A stretch of DNA of 64,000 nt from Cycloclasticus pugetii PS-1 (GCF_000384415.1 NZ_ARVU01000001.1:744001-808000), one strand, 5' to 3'. Positions 54,245-63,878 are shown, numbered from the stretch's first letter. The notes: generated from the sequence alone by a model not told the origin. Program-made: numbers and translations.

Positions 54245-54795
54245 TGGATTATTATTTTGATATAAAAATAGAGCCTGATGAAGAAGTGCCGATTTACTTT
54301 ATTCGTAATAAGGTATTCAGTAAGCTTCACAAAGCTTTGCATACCTTAAATTCATCGAGTATTGGTATAAGCTTCCCTCAATATAAGGTGCTTCTTGGTA
54401 ACATAATTAGGATACATGGATCAGAAGCCAAATTGAATGAATTGAAAACCATAGACTGGTTAGGTGGGTTAGCCGGATACAGCAGCATAAGTCCAATTCA
54501 ACATATTCCTCATGATGTAAAGTACCGAGTTATTTCACGTAAGCAACCAAGCATGACGGAGGCAAAACTAAGGCGGCTGATTAAACGCGGGTCAATTACA
54601 CCAGAATCAGTAAAGGACTATAAGGTAAAAATGTTTGAAAAGGGTTTAGATAACCCTTATTTAGAGCTAGATAGTACTTCAAGTGGACATAAACATAGGC
54701 GTTATATTGCTTTTGGTGAGCTATTGAGCAACCCGTTGAAAGGAGATTTTGACTCGTTTGGCTTAAGCAAAACAGCCACTATTCCATGGTTTTAA
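54244..54795 (+). CDS. cas6f: crRNA-processing endoribonuclease Cas6f (Csy4)
   Basis: Cas6f cuts the pre-crRNA at the 3' base of each repeat hairpin and stays bound to the product. The 183-residue protein has the N-terminal Cas6f start DYYFDIKIEPDEEV, the catalytic His at position 29 (SKLHKAL), as in Pseudomonas Csy4, and an arginine-rich recognition helix (EAKLRRLIKRG) that would enter the hairpin groove. A serine-rich loop with SSGHKHRRY includes the likely partner Ser146 or Ser147. It ends 370 bases before the first repeat. Confidence 0.95.
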   Translation: MDYYFDIKIEPDEEVPIYFIRNKVFSKLHKALHTLNSSSIGISFPQYKVLLGNIIRIHGSEAKLNELKTIDWLGGLAGYSSISPIQHIPHDVKYRVISRKQPSMTEAKLRRLIKRGSITPESVKDYKVKMFEKGLDNPYLELDSTSSGHKHRRYIAFGELLSNPLKGDFDSFGLSKTATIPWF

Positions 54796-55068
54796 TCCAA
54801 TGCCGAAAGCATTGCTATTATTTCAGGTAAAGATGGCTGGAGACTTAAATAAAATATTCTCCAAAATTTCTTTTATGCAACTTTTGTCGTTTTCTTAAGC
54901 GCAAGAAACTTAGGTTCTCTTAAAGTAATCGCTATAAGAGTATAAGGTGGCGTAATCTTAAATGAACTATTATCCGTATGATATTAAAGCAAGTATGGAA
55001 AATGTTTTTTATGCCCAAAAGGTAAGTATTTCCAACCAAATTTTTTTAGCTCCTTAAAAACATATAAA

Positions 55069-55081
55069 TATCAATAAGTTA
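55069..55081 (+). promoter_or_regulatory. IHF-binding site candidate in the leader
   Basis: TATCAATAAGTTA fits the IHF consensus WATCAA-N4-TTR at every position. It lies about 85 bases before the first repeat. IHF bending of the leader supports spacer integration in type I-F systems, so the position is meaningful, but the call is from consensus only. Confidence 0.6.
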
Positions 55082-55134
55082 AAGGAAGGCGATTAATTAA
55101 AGGGTTGCTTGTTTAAATAGCAGCTAACTATTTG

Positions 55135-55147
55135 TTATTACTTGATT
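55135..55147 (-). promoter_or_regulatory. Second IHF-like site next to the first repeat
   Basis: The reverse-strand consensus YAA-N4-TTGATW is matched with one mismatch (TTA-N4-TTGATT). It ends 18 bases before the first repeat, which resembles the position of the IHF site in the E. coli type I-E leader. Confidence 0.4.
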
Positions 55148-55165
55148 TTCTTGCTTTATACTCTT

Positions 55166-56934
55166 GTTCACTGCCGCACAGGCAGCTTAGAAATTATAAT
55201 TAATAACTAGATAATAACATATTTCGTTCACTGCCGCACAGGCAGCTTAGAAAATTCGGGATATTAGACGGAAATAGGCTATACCGTTCACTGCCGCACA
55301 GGCAGCTTAGAAACGATAAATCAATATTGTCCGACACCGAACTAGAGTTCACTGCCGCACAGGCAGCTTAGAAAAATCTATAAGCGGCTGAAGTTCGTAT
55401 CTACATGTTCACTGCCGCACAGGCAGCTTAGAAAATCTGCTTCGTGGGGATTTTATGCGTCAGCGTGTTCACTGCCGCACAGGCAGCTTAGAAAATTCCT
55501 GTACGCGACTCCACCCGATTCGTGATGTTCACTGCCGCACAGGCAGCTTAGAAATTCACACAACCCGATAGCAAAACTTGAAGAATGTTCACTGCCGCAC
55601 AGGCAGCTTAGAAAAGCGTTGCTAAACATGGGGAGCTAAAAACGGAGTTCACTGCCGCACAGGCAGCTTAGAAATTAATCGTGCAAAAAATTAATTTATT
55701 ATAAAAGTTCACTGCCGCACAGGCAGCTTAGAAAATTAAATCAAGAGCTTAAACTTTGGACGTTGCGTTCACTGCCGCACAGGCAGCTTAGAAATTTTTT
55801 AAAAACATCACATTTTCGGTTTTTTGGTTCACTGCCGCACAGGCAGCTTAGAAAGTTTAAATACAGCCCTTCGATACTAGCATTTTGTTCACTGCCGCAC
55901 AGGCAGCTTAGAAATTTGAGTAACGCCGATGATTGAAATGCCACGCGTTCACTGCCGCACAGGCAGCTTAGAATATCGGCCGTTTCAAGCAGACCTTTAC
56001 TCATATGTTCACTGCCGCACAGGCAGCTTAGAAATAACTATGAAGGTAGAATACCTGGCACTATCGGTTCACTGCCGCACAGGCAGCTTAGAAAATTTTA
56101 TGAGCAAGCATCTGAAATTATCACTAGTTCACTGCCGCACAGGCAGCTTAGAAAATTAAGCGAGCGCTCATATCAACGCCGTCTAGGTTCACTGCCGCAC
56201 AGGCAGCTTAGAAATCTTAAGGGACAATCCCCACACACTGAAGAGTGTTCACTGCCGCACAGGCAGCTTAGAAATCCCGTACTACATTGATGAAGACAAA
56301 GGTGAGGTTCACTGCCGCACAGGCAGCTTAGAAAATCCATCACAGACACAATAATCTCAGAGTTAGGTTCACTGCCGCACAGGCAGCTTAGAAAGTCAAT
56401 GTCAAATGTCGGCGCAGGTCAAACAGGTTCACTGCCGCACAGGCAGCTTAGAAACTGACGGAGTTGGTTATTCAGGCATGAGCAATGTTCACTGCCGCAC
56501 AGGCAGCTTAGAAATTGACGACGGTAAGCAGGGTCCACAGAATGAAGTTCACTGCCGCACAGGCAGCTTAGAAATAATTTCATCATCACGAGTAGCTATC
56601 ATATCTGTTCACTGCCGCACAGGCAGCTTAGAAAACGGTGTCTATCTGGCCGAATTTACCTTTAATGTTCTCTGCCGCACAGGCAGCTTAGAAAATGGGA
56701 CGGCTCAGGTTGGGAGGCTGCTGCATGTTCACTGCCGCACAGGCAGCTTAGAAATTCTGAAGTTTCTAGGGTTTGGGGCTGGTTCAGTTCACTGCCGCAC
56801 AGGCAGCTTAGAAAAACACGCGCCGAATGAATCCGGCAGGTTTTGAGTTCACTGCCGCACAGGCAGCTTAGAAACAAAGATAATTACAAGCATGAAATCA
56901 ACTAAAGTTCACTGCCGCACAGGCAGCTTAGAGG
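55166..56934 (+). CRISPR. Type I-F CRISPR array, 30 repeats and 29 spacers
   Basis: The 28-base repeat begins GTTCACTGCCGCACAGGCAG and ends CTTAGAAA; CTGCC and GGCAG form the Cas6f hairpin around a GCACA loop. Repeats start every 60 bases from 55166, so spacers are 32 bases, except spacer 3 (55314-55346), which is 33. Variants: the repeat at 55947 ends in T instead of A, the one at 56667 has T at its fifth base, and the last repeat at 56907 ends GAGG. The degenerate last repeat and the cas-side leader set the orientation left to right. I recognised no spacer target. Confidence 0.99.
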
Positions 56935-56954
56935 CGATTTCCTCTGGGAGTGTT

Positions 56955-56981
56955 GTAGTGCTCACTACCTAATTGTTAGGT
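56955..56981 (+). terminator. Two overlapping hairpins after the array
   Basis: GTAGTG/CACTAC (56955-56968, two-base loop) and ACCTAA/TTAGGT (56967-56981, three-base loop) lie just past the last repeat; a T-rich stretch follows about 15 bases later. They may end the pre-crRNA but are not a textbook terminator. Confidence 0.35.
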
Positions 56982-57061
56982 TTAGGGAAGAGAGTTTGTT
57001 TTTTCATTTTTTTGTGGAGGGTTATCTTATGGTCCGCTAAGCTACCCTTTGTTTAAGGCAT

Positions 57062-57093
57062 AAAAAAAGAGCTAGTTTTTACACTAACTCTTT
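57062..57093 (-). terminator. Rho-independent terminator of tRNA-Asn
   Basis: On the minus strand AAAGAGTTAGT pairs with ACTAGCTCTTT (one G-T pair) around a six-base loop and is followed by Ts. It starts nine bases after the tRNA 3' end. Confidence 0.75.
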
Positions 57094-57101
57094 GATTATA
57101 T

Positions 57102-57177
57102 TGGCTCCTCCGACTGGACTCGAACCAGTGACCCAATGATTAACAGTCATTTGCTCTACCAACTGAGCTACAGAGGA
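57102..57177 (-). tRNA. tRNA-Asn (anticodon GTT)
   Basis: The 76-base minus-strand sequence folds as a full cloverleaf with acceptor arms TCCTCTG and CGGAGGA, D arm GCTCAGTTGGTAGAGC, anticodon loop CTGTTAA (GTT), T arm with TTCGAGT, and an encoded 3' CCA. It lies between the CRISPR array and aspC and has its own promoter and terminator. Confidence 0.98.
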
Positions 57178-57193
57178 ATTGATCAGGTCGCGT

Positions 57194-57222
57194 ATCTTAC
57201 GAAACGCGGCTGTTTTGGTCAA
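57194..57222 (-). promoter_or_regulatory. Promoter of tRNA-Asn
   Basis: On the minus strand TTGACC (57222-57217) and TAAGAT (57199-57194) are separated by 17 bases, and a GC-rich discriminator (GCG) follows, as is usual for stable RNA promoters. The start would be about ten bases before the tRNA 5' end. Confidence 0.65.
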
Positions 57223-57246
57223 TAGCTAATAAGCTTTAAAACACAT

Positions 57247-58437
57247 TTAATTGTCGTTTAGTAACTTCGCTATTCGATCCATGGCGTTTACTAGGTTATC
57301 CATGCTGGTTGCAATGGATATACGCATGTGACCATTAAGCCCAAAAGCTGAGCCTGGAACAAGTGCGACGCCTGCTTTTTCAAGAATATATTCAGCTAAG
57401 TCTACATCGTTGTCGATGCTGTCCATGCGATTCAGTATGGCGTTGAAGTCAGGGAAGCAGTAAAACGTTCCGTCAGATGGAATGCAGCTGATGCCATTTA
57501 TTTGGTTCAGTTGTTCTACAACATAATCGTGGCGTTCTTTAAAGGCCACTAGCATTTCACCGATGCAAGATTGATCTCCTTCTAGTGCTGCTTGCGCAGC
57601 GTATTGTGAGATAGATGTTGGGTTTGATGTGCTTTGCGACTGAATCTTCTTCATCGCTTTCATCAGCTTGCTAGGGCCTGCTGCGTAACCAATGCGCCAA
57701 CCAGTCATGGAGTAGGCTTTTGATACACCATTAAGCACAATAGTTTGGTCGTATAGTGCTGGGCACGCCATAACGATGTTGCTGAAAGGCTCGTCAGTCC
57801 AAAGAATGTGTTCGTACATATCGTCGGTCGCGATGAGGATATGTGGGTGTTTGACCAACACATCGCCCAGTGCTGCTAATTCGTCATTGGTATAGGCTTT
57901 ACCACTTGGGTTTGATGGGCTGTTGATCACTACAAGTTTGGTTTTTTCGGTGATGGCAGCCTCAAGCTGTTCAGGGGTAATTTTAAAAGCTTGATCTTGG
58001 CCTGCTTGAACGATAACCGGTACGCCACCTGCCAATAAACTCATATCAGGGTACGACACCCAATACGGTGCAGGAATAATAACTTCATCGCCATCGTCTA
58101 ATAAGGCTTGAGCTAAGTTGAAAAAACTTTGCTTGCCGCCGCATGAGACAAGAATTTGGTCGGCTTGATAATCAAGACCATTGTCGCGTTTTAATTTATT
58201 GATAATGGCATCTTTAAGTTCAACCGTGCCATCAACGGCTGTGTATTTGGTTTTACCTGCATTAATAGCGTCTTTAGCGGCTTGTTTGATATGCTCTGGT
58301 GTATCAAAGTCAGGCTCGCCTGCGCCTAGGCCGATGATGTCTTGTCCGGCTGCGCGTAAGGAAGCCGCTCTTGCTGTTACAGCAAGTGTTGGAGAAGGTT
58401 TTATGCGTTGTACGCGTTGTGACAGTTTAATGCTCAT
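57247..58437 (-). CDS. aspC: Aspartate aminotransferase (PLP class I/II, subgroup Ib)
   Basis: This enzyme exchanges amino groups between aspartate and 2-oxoglutarate. The 396-residue product matches the Ib subgroup common outside enterics: GLGAGEPDFDTPEHIK near the N-terminus, the YWVSYPDM segment, VINSPSNPSGKAY, and the PLP lysine in NGVSKAYSMTGWRIGYAAGP. The symbol aspC/aatA depends on convention. It is transcribed opposite to uvrB and ends just before the tRNA-Asn promoter. Confidence 0.92.
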   Translation of the reverse strand: MSIKLSQRVQRIKPSPTLAVTARAASLRAAGQDIIGLGAGEPDFDTPEHIKQAAKDAINAGKTKYTAVDGTVELKDAIINKLKRDNGLDYQADQILVSCGGKQSFFNLAQALLDDGDEVIIPAPYWVSYPDMSLLAGGVPVIVQAGQDQAFKITPEQLEAAITEKTKLVVINSPSNPSGKAYTNDELAALGDVLVKHPHILIATDDMYEHILWTDEPFSNIVMACPALYDQTIVLNGVSKAYSMTGWRIGYAAGPSKLMKAMKKIQSQSTSNPTSISQYAAQAALEGDQSCIGEMLVAFKERHDYVVEQLNQINGISCIPSDGTFYCFPDFNAILNRMDSIDNDVDLAEYILEKAGVALVPGSAFGLNGHMRISIATSMDNLVNAMDRIAKLLNDN

Positions 58438-58563
58438 TTGTTATAGCCTCTATGAATAAAATTCAGCTTAAATGGGGTGTTGACAGCTTTTTTAGAATAA
58501 AATTAAGTATTTGGTCCCCTAAAGACAGTATTCTACTAGATGCTGCGTTCCCAGATAATCCCT

Positions 58564-60564
58564 ATGAATAAAAAATTCGAAATTCACTCATCTTTTAAAC
58601 CAGCAGGCGATCAACCAAAGGCGATTAAAGCGCTGGTTGAGGGAGTTAATCATGGCGAAGCGAATCAAACCTTATTAGGGGTAACAGGCTCAGGTAAAAC
58701 TTTTACGATGGTGCATACCATCGCAGAGCTGCAACGGCCTGCTTTGGTGTTGGTGCATAATAAAACGCTGGCCGCGCAGTTGTATGGCGAGCTTAAAGAG
58801 TTTTTACCCGATAATGCGGTTGAATATTTTGTGTCGTATTACGATTACTATCAGCCAGAAGCCTATATGCCGGCATCAGATACCTTTATAGATAAAGATG
58901 CGTCATTAAATGAGCACATTCAGCAAATGCGCTTGTCTGCGACTAAAGCACTGATGGAACGCAAGGATGCGGTGATTGTTGCGAGTGTTTCTTGTATATA
59001 TGGCTTAGGTGATCCGGAACTATATTTTAGTATGATTTTGCATTTATCTCGTGGTGAGCGGGTGAGTCAGCGCGAGATTATTCGTCAGTTAACAGACATG
59101 CAATACAAGCGTAATGATGTTGAATTACTTCGTGCAACGTATCGAGTAAGAGGGGATGTGATTGATATATTTCCTGCCGAGTCAGACCAAGATGCGCTGC
59201 GTGTGGAATTGTTTGATGATGAAATTGAGCGTTTGTCGTTGTTTGATCCATTAACCGGTGAAATTATCCAACGCATACCGCGTTACACGATTTTCCCTAT
59301 TTCTCATTATGTAACCCCGCGCGAAACCATTTTAGAAGCGATAGAAAAAATAAAATCTGAATTGGCAATTCGCTTAGAACAGTTACGTTCGTTAAATAAA
59401 CTGGTTGAGGCGCAACGGTTAGAAGAACGTACAAAGTTTGATTTGGAAATGATGCGTGAAATTGGCTACTGTTCGGGGATTGAAAATTACTCACGTTATC
59501 TATCCGGTAGAAAGCCTAATGAGGCGCCGCCCACGTTATTTGATTATTTACCAGATAATGCCTTGCTCTTTATTGATGAGTCGCACGTGACAGTGCCGCA
59601 AGTAGGGGCGATGTATAAAGGTGATCGTTCAAGAAAAGAAACGTTGGTTGAATATGGCTTCCGTTTGCCATCTGCGTTAGATAATCGGCCGATGCGCTTT
59701 GAAGAGTTTGAAGCGAAAGCACCTCAAACGATTTATATTTCAGCGACACCTGCTAAGTATGAAATCGAGCGCTCGGGGGCGGTGGTGGAGCAAGTTGTTA
59801 GGCCAACAGGCTTACTTGACCCGATTATTGAAGTAAGGCCGGCCACAACACAAGTGGATGATCTGTTGTCAGAAATTAAGAAACGAGTGGCAGTTGAAGA
59901 GCGTGTATTGGTTACAACGCTAACAAAACGAATGTCTGAAGATTTAACCGATTACTTAATGGAGCACGGGGTAAAGGTTCGCTATCTGCATTCTGATATT
60001 GAAACGGTTGAACGGGTAGAAATTATTCGTGATCTTCGTTTGGGTATATTTGATGTGTTAATTGGTATTAACTTATTACGTGAAGGCTTGGATATTCCAG
60101 AAGTGTCCTTAGTGGCTATTTTAGATGCAGACAAAGAGGGGTTTTTGCGATCTGAGGTGTCTATGATTCAAACAATAGGGCGTGCGGCAAGGAATGTAAA
60201 AGGAAAAAGTATTTTATATGCCGATAAAATAACACGGTCAATGCAACGGGCGATGGATGAGACCAGTCGTCGTAGGGAAACTCAGCAGGCGTTTAATGAA
60301 AAGCACGGAATTAGCCCAACCGGAATCATTAAAAAGGTCACCGATATCATGGAAGGGACGGCCCGATCTCAGCGAAGTACAATGAAAAAAGTAGCTGATG
60401 AAGCGGCAAAATATCAAGCTTTATCACCAGCTCAAATGGCAAAAAAAATAAAAGAATTAGAAGCGAAAATGTATCAACATTCACGAGATTTAGAGTTTGA
60501 AGAAGCCGCTAAAGTACGTGATGAGGTGAATGAGTTACAAAATCAGATGGTTTTGAATAGCTAG
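58564..60564 (+). CDS. uvrB: Excinuclease ABC subunit B
   Basis: UvrB verifies DNA damage and positions UvrC in nucleotide excision repair. The 666-residue protein begins [20 protein letters not shown], and shows Walker [11 protein letters not shown], the beta-hairpin region [16 protein letters not shown] box [11 protein letters not shown], motif [11 protein letters not shown] and the C-terminal UVR domain [27 protein letters not shown]. The ATG at 58564 fits family N-termini better than the one at 58540. I saw no LexA box upstream, so SOS control is not supported. Confidence 0.96.
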   Translation: MNKKFEIHSSFKPAGDQPKAIKALVEGVNHGEANQTLLGVTGSGKTFTMVHTIAELQRPALVLVHNKTLAAQLYGELKEFLPDNAVEYFVSYYDYYQPEAYMPASDTFIDKDASLNEHIQQMRLSATKALMERKDAVIVASVSCIYGLGDPELYFSMILHLSRGERVSQREIIRQLTDMQYKRNDVELLRATYRVRGDVIDIFPAESDQDALRVELFDDEIERLSLFDPLTGEIIQRIPRYTIFPISHYVTPRETILEAIEKIKSELAIRLEQLRSLNKLVEAQRLEERTKFDLEMMREIGYCSGIENYSRYLSGRKPNEAPPTLFDYLPDNALLFIDESHVTVPQVGAMYKGDRSRKETLVEYGFRLPSALDNRPMRFEEFEAKAPQTIYISATPAKYEIERSGAVVEQVVRPTGLLDPIIEVRPATTQVDDLLSEIKKRVAVEERVLVTTLTKRMSEDLTDYLMEHGVKVRYLHSDIETVERVEIIRDLRLGIFDVLIGINLLREGLDIPEVSLVAILDADKEGFLRSEVSMIQTIGRAARNVKGKSILYADKITRSMQRAMDETSRRRETQQAFNEKHGISPTGIIKKVTDIMEGTARSQRSTMKKVADEAAKYQALSPAQMAKKIKELEAKMYQHSRDLEFEEAAKVRDEVNELQNQMVLNS

Positions 60565-60591
60565 CATTGGCAAATTAAATAAACTGATAGC

Positions 60592-60620
60592 TTCACTAAC
60601 GAGGCAACATTCAGTACAAT
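60592..60620 (+). promoter_or_regulatory. Promoter of tRNA-Val
   Basis: TTCACT at 60592-60597 and TACAAT at 60615-60620 are 17 bases apart, with a GC-rich GCGCGG discriminator after the -10. The tRNA starts 26 bases downstream. Confidence 0.6.
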
Positions 60621-60646
60621 GCGCGGTCTTAAGAAAATTGGCTTGC

Positions 60647-60723
60647 AGGCGCGTAGCTCAGTTGGTTAGAGCGCATCCTTGACATGGATGAGGTCGGTGG
60701 TTCGAATCCACTCGTGCCTACCA
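60647..60723 (+). tRNA. tRNA-Val (anticodon GAC)
   Basis: The 77-base sequence forms acceptor arms AGGCGCG and CGTGCCT (one G-T pair), D arm GCTCAGTTGGTTAGAGC, anticodon arm CATCC-TTGACAT-GGATG with GAC, a TTCGAAT T-loop, and an encoded 3' CCA. It lies between uvrB and thrS, 45 bases before the thrS start, so it might be co-transcribed with thrS. Confidence 0.97.
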
Positions 60724-60767
60724 ATTTTTAACACCAAATTCAAACATCAAAACACAAAGGTTCTAAC

Positions 60768-62687
60768 GTGCCAGTTATTACATTACCGGATGGAAGTCAG
60801 CGCGAATTTTCACAAGCAGTTAGCGTGCTGGACGTGGCCGCTGATATTGGCGCAGGCTTGGCAAAAGCAACCTTAGCAGGGAAGGTGAATGATGTATTAG
60901 TTGATGGTTCTTATTTAATAGAGCAAGACTCAACGCTAGCGATTGTGACAGCAAGAGATGAAGACGGTCTTGAAGTTATTCGCCATTCAACCGCACATTT
61001 ATTAGCACAAGCAGTTAAGCAGCTGTTCCCATCGGCTCAAGTCACCATAGGCCCGGTTATTGATAATGGTTTTTTCTATGATTTTGCATTTGAGCGTTCG
61101 TTTACGCCAGATGACCTTGAAAAAATTGAAAAGAAAATGTCAGAACTGGCAGAGCAATCTATACCGGTTGAGCGTTTTGAGCTGTCTCGTGATGATGCGG
61201 TAACGTTTTTTAGAGATAAAAACGAGGAATACAAAGCACAAATTATTGAAAGCATTCCGCAAGATGAAGTGTTGTCACTTTATAAACAAGGTGATTTCAC
61301 TGATTTATGTAGAGGGCCGCATGTACCAAATACTGGTAGTTTAAAAGCGTTTAAACTAACTAAACTGGCTGGTGCGTATTGGCGTGGTGATTCTAATAAT
61401 GAAATGCTTCAGCGAGTATATGGCACGGCTTGGGGCGATAAAAAGGCGCTGAAAAAGTACCTGCATAGAATAGAAGAAGCTGAAAAGCGTGATCATCGTA
61501 AGATTTCTAAATCACTGGATTTGTTTCATATTCAAGAAGAAGCACCAGGGATGATTTTTTGGCACGATGCAGGCTTAAGTGTTTATAGAACAATTGAGCA
61601 ATATATTCGTTCTAAACTACAAGACAATAATTACGTAGAGGTACGTACACCGCAATTAGTGGATAAGTCATTGTGGGAAAAATCAGGTCACTGGGAAAAA
61701 TTCCGTGATGATATGTTTACCGTAGACTCGGATAACCACGAGTATGCTGTTAAACCAATGAATTGCCCATGTCATGTGCAAATATATAACCAAGGCTTAA
61801 AAAGCTACCGTGACTTGCCCTTAAGAATGGCCGAGTTTGGTTCGTGTCATCGTAATGAGCCATCAGGTACCTTACATGGGCTGATGCGTTTGCGTAACTT
61901 TATTCAAGATGATGCGCATATCTTCTGTACAGAAGATCAAGTTCAATCAGAGGTGTCTGATTTTATTGACCTGTTGTTTGAAGTGTATGCAGATTTTGGT
62001 TTTACCGACATTCTTATCAAGCTGTCTACACGACCTGAAAAAAGAGTAGGCTCTGATGAGGTTTGGGATAAGTCTGAAAAAGCTTTAGAAGAGGCCTTAA
62101 ATGCAAAAGGCTTAGACTGGGAATTGCAACCGGGTGAGGGTGCCTTCTATGGGCCTAAAATTGAGTTCTCACTGAAAGACTGCTTAGATCGTGTTTGGCA
62201 ATGTGGCACCATCCAAGTGGATTTTTCAATGCCGGGTCGTTTAGATGCGCAATTTATTGCAGAGGATGGTTCAAGACAATCACCGGTTATGTTGCACAGA
62301 GCGATTTTGGGTTCTTTGGAGCGTTTTATTGGCATTTTAATAGAAGAATATGCGGGTAAATTTCCTGTGTGGTTGGCACCGACCCAAGTCGTTTTAATGT
62401 CAATTACGGATAAAAATGACGAATATGCGACCTCAATTGCAAAAATCCTTCAAAAACAAGGCATCAGAGTCAAATTAGACTTGAGAAATGAGAAGATCGG
62501 CTTTAAAATTCGCGAGCATACTTTAAAACGCATTCCGTATCTCATCGTTATCGGTGACAAAGAAGTAGAAAATAACGAGTTGGCAGTGCGTTCGTTAAGT
62601 GGAAAAAACCTGGGTCATTTCAATCCTGAGGACTTTATTTCGTTAGTAACCAAAAATGTTACTGAACGAAATGCATTAGAGTCTTAA
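60768..62687 (+). CDS. thrS: Threonyl-tRNA synthetase
   Basis: ThrRS charges tRNA-Thr and edits misactivated serine. The 639-residue protein has an N-terminal TGS domain ([13 protein letters not shown]), an editing domain with [11 protein letters not shown], the class II catalytic core with zinc-binding [11 protein letters not shown] and [15 protein letters not shown], motif 3 [21 protein letters not shown], and a C-terminal anticodon domain. The start is GTG with an AAAGG upstream. It is followed by infC-rpmI-rplT, the classic gammaproteobacterial order. Confidence 0.96.
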   Translation: MPVITLPDGSQREFSQAVSVLDVAADIGAGLAKATLAGKVNDVLVDGSYLIEQDSTLAIVTARDEDGLEVIRHSTAHLLAQAVKQLFPSAQVTIGPVIDNGFFYDFAFERSFTPDDLEKIEKKMSELAEQSIPVERFELSRDDAVTFFRDKNEEYKAQIIESIPQDEVLSLYKQGDFTDLCRGPHVPNTGSLKAFKLTKLAGAYWRGDSNNEMLQRVYGTAWGDKKALKKYLHRIEEAEKRDHRKISKSLDLFHIQEEAPGMIFWHDAGLSVYRTIEQYIRSKLQDNNYVEVRTPQLVDKSLWEKSGHWEKFRDDMFTVDSDNHEYAVKPMNCPCHVQIYNQGLKSYRDLPLRMAEFGSCHRNEPSGTLHGLMRLRNFIQDDAHIFCTEDQVQSEVSDFIDLLFEVYADFGFTDILIKLSTRPEKRVGSDEVWDKSEKALEEALNAKGLDWELQPGEGAFYGPKIEFSLKDCLDRVWQCGTIQVDFSMPGRLDAQFIAEDGSRQSPVMLHRAILGSLERFIGILIEEYAGKFPVWLAPTQVVLMSITDKNDEYATSIAKILQKQGIRVKLDLRNEKIGFKIREHTLKRIPYLIVIGDKEVENNELAVRSLSGKNLGHFNPEDFISLVTKNVTERNALES

Positions 62688-62771
62688 GTTTTTGCACAAG
62701 GTGCATTAGCGTACGTTGCTAATATTAGAAATGGCTTAATTTAGCGTTAAAAATTTTCGGAGATTGTTAAG

Positions 62772-63290
62772 ATCGCAACAAAAAGAGTAAGAGTAAACGA
62801 AGAGATTACAATACCAAGTGTAAGACTCATCGATCATGAGGGTGAGAAAGTAGGTGTTGTTACACTAGAACAAGCGATGAGCTTGGCGGCTGAAGTCGAT
62901 TTAGATTTGGTTGAAGTTTCTCCAACAGCTAAACCACCTGTCTGTAAAATAATGGACTATGGTAAGTTTAAATTCGAGGCTAGCAAGAAATTGCAGGCAT
63001 CGAAAAAGAAACAAAAAAATGTTCAGGTTAAAGAGATTAAGTTTAGACCTGGAACCGATATTGGTGATTACAACGTAAAATTACGTAATCTGCGTTCATT
63101 TTTAGAGAACGGTGATAAAACCAAAATCACAGTAAGATTTCGCGGTAGAGAAATGGCCCATAGAGAGTTAGGTATGGAGTTGTTAAATCGCGTAGAAAAA
63201 GATTTAGAAGAATTAGCCTTGGTCGAACAGCGGCCAAAGTTTGAAGGCCGCCAAATGGTAATGGTTATGGCGCCGAAAAAAATTAATTAA
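62772..63290 (+). CDS. infC: Translation initiation factor IF-3 (non-canonical start)
   Basis: IF-3 binds the 30S subunit and rejects non-canonical initiation. The family sequence extends well upstream of the first ATG at 62877: the in-frame codons encode [20 protein letters not shown], then the EGEKVGVV block. No ATG, GTG or TTG fits, so the start is an ATC at 62772 (GGAG nine bases upstream) or the ATT at 62763, which touches the GGAG. Rare AUU/AUC starts underlie IF-3 autoregulation in this family. The product has 172 residues with [19 protein letters not shown], and [11 protein letters not shown]. Confidence 0.93.
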   Translation: MATKRVRVNEEITIPSVRLIDHEGEKVGVVTLEQAMSLAAEVDLDLVEVSPTAKPPVCKIMDYGKFKFEASKKLQASKKKQKNVQVKEIKFRPGTDIGDYNVKLRNLRSFLENGDKTKITVRFRGREMAHRELGMELLNRVEKDLEELALVEQRPKFEGRQMVMVMAPKKIN

Positions 63291-63302
63291 CGGAGTATTG
63301 TA

Positions 63303-63500
63303 ATGCCAAAGATGAAGTCAAATAGCGGAGCATCCAAACGTTTTAAGAAAACGGGTACGGGCGCTTTTAAATGTAAGCAAGCTCACTTGCGTCACATTTT
63401 GACCAAAAAAACCACTAAACGTAAACGTCAACTACGTAAAGCATCATTGATTCACGCTTCAGATATGAAAAGCGTGACTCGTATGTTGCCATATAGTTAA
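63303..63500 (+). CDS. rpmI: 50S ribosomal protein L35
   Basis: L35 is a small basic protein of the large ribosomal subunit. The 65-residue product begins [19 protein letters not shown] and has [17 protein letters not shown], the family pattern, with Lys and Arg throughout. It lies 12 bases past infC and 24 before rplT. In E. coli, L20 binds the rpmI leader and represses both; a matching structure was not checked here. Confidence 0.97.
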   Translation: MPKMKSNSGASKRFKKTGTGAFKCKQAHLRHILTKKTTKRKRQLRKASLIHASDMKSVTRMLPYS

Positions 63501-63524
63501 TTTTAAGATTTTCGAGGATAAGAA

Positions 63525-63878
63525 ATGCCAAGAGTAAAACGCGGTGTTGTTGCTAGAGCAAGACACAAAAAAGTATTAAAACAAGCAAAAGGATACTATG
63601 GAGCACGTAGCCGTATTTATCGTGTTGCTAAACAAGCGGTGATTAAAGCGGGTCAATATGCCTACCGAGATCGTCGTCAAAGAAAACGTCAATTCCGTGC
63701 TTTATGGATTGCACGTATTAATGCTGGTGCCCGTAGCTGTGGTTTGTCATACAGCCGTTTTATGAATGGCCTTAAAAAAGCATCCATCGGTTTGGATAGA
63801 AAAGTATTAGCTGATCTAGCAGTGTTTGATAAAGATGCGTTTTCGCAATTAGTAGCGACTGCAAAATCTAACCTGTAG
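63525..63878 (+). CDS. rplT: 50S ribosomal protein L20
   Basis: L20 is an early assembly protein of the large subunit. The 117-residue product begins [29 protein letters not shown] in the family consensus and carries QAYRDRR-like ([24 protein letters not shown]) and [12 protein letters not shown] blocks. Length is normal. It closes the infC-rpmI-rplT operon before a terminator near the window end; pheS would be the usual next gene, outside the window. Confidence 0.97.
   Translation: MPRVKRGVVARARHKKVLKQAKGYYGARSRIYRVAKQAVIKAGQYAYRDRRQRKRQFRALWIARINAGARSCGLSYSRFMNGLKKASIGLDRKVLADLAVFDKDAFSQLVATAKSNL

Larger units (their letters stand above)
54796..55165 (+). promoter_or_regulatory. CRISPR leader region
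   Basis: This AT-rich stretch between cas6f and the first repeat should hold the pre-crRNA promoter and integration signals. A CAATGC/GCATTG hairpin at 54798-54814 may help end the cas transcript. An exact IHF consensus match lies at 55069-55081, and a one-mismatch match at 55135-55147. A TATACT hexamer lies at 55157-55162, too close to the array to be a useful array promoter. A 31-codon frame at 54961 is not convincing. Confidence 0.7.

Noticed and set aside
54885-54910. TTTCTTAAGC near 54888, resembling the reverse complement of the repeat end (TTTCTAAGC)
   Set aside because: Similarity covers only about nine bases with an insertion and does not reach the hairpin part of the repeat; not a credible anti-repeat.
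54961-55056. 31-codon frame in the CRISPR leader beginning ATGAACTATTATCCG
   Set aside because: The nearest purine-rich site is too far from the ATG, the frame is short, and it lies in a region with a likely regulatory role.
55741-56846. Open frames of 70-146 codons with repeating VHCRTGSLE or FLSCLCGSE peptides
   Set aside because: They are translations of the CRISPR repeats and spacers; the 60-base period keeps the frame open. No ribosome sites and no gene context.
54244-56934. Transposon-encoded (CAST-type) I-F system
   Set aside because: cas1 and cas2-3 are present, cas8f and cas5f are separate genes, and no tnsABC or tniQ gene is found in the window; this is a canonical I-F defence locus.
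57102-57177. Attachment-site duplication at tRNA-Asn
   Set aside because: No second copy of the tRNA 3' end was noticed at the left edge of the cas region and no integrase gene is present.
58438-58563. LexA/SOS box upstream of uvrB
   Set aside because: No CTG-N10-CAG palindrome was seen. A TTGACA at 58480 has no acceptable -10 partner either.
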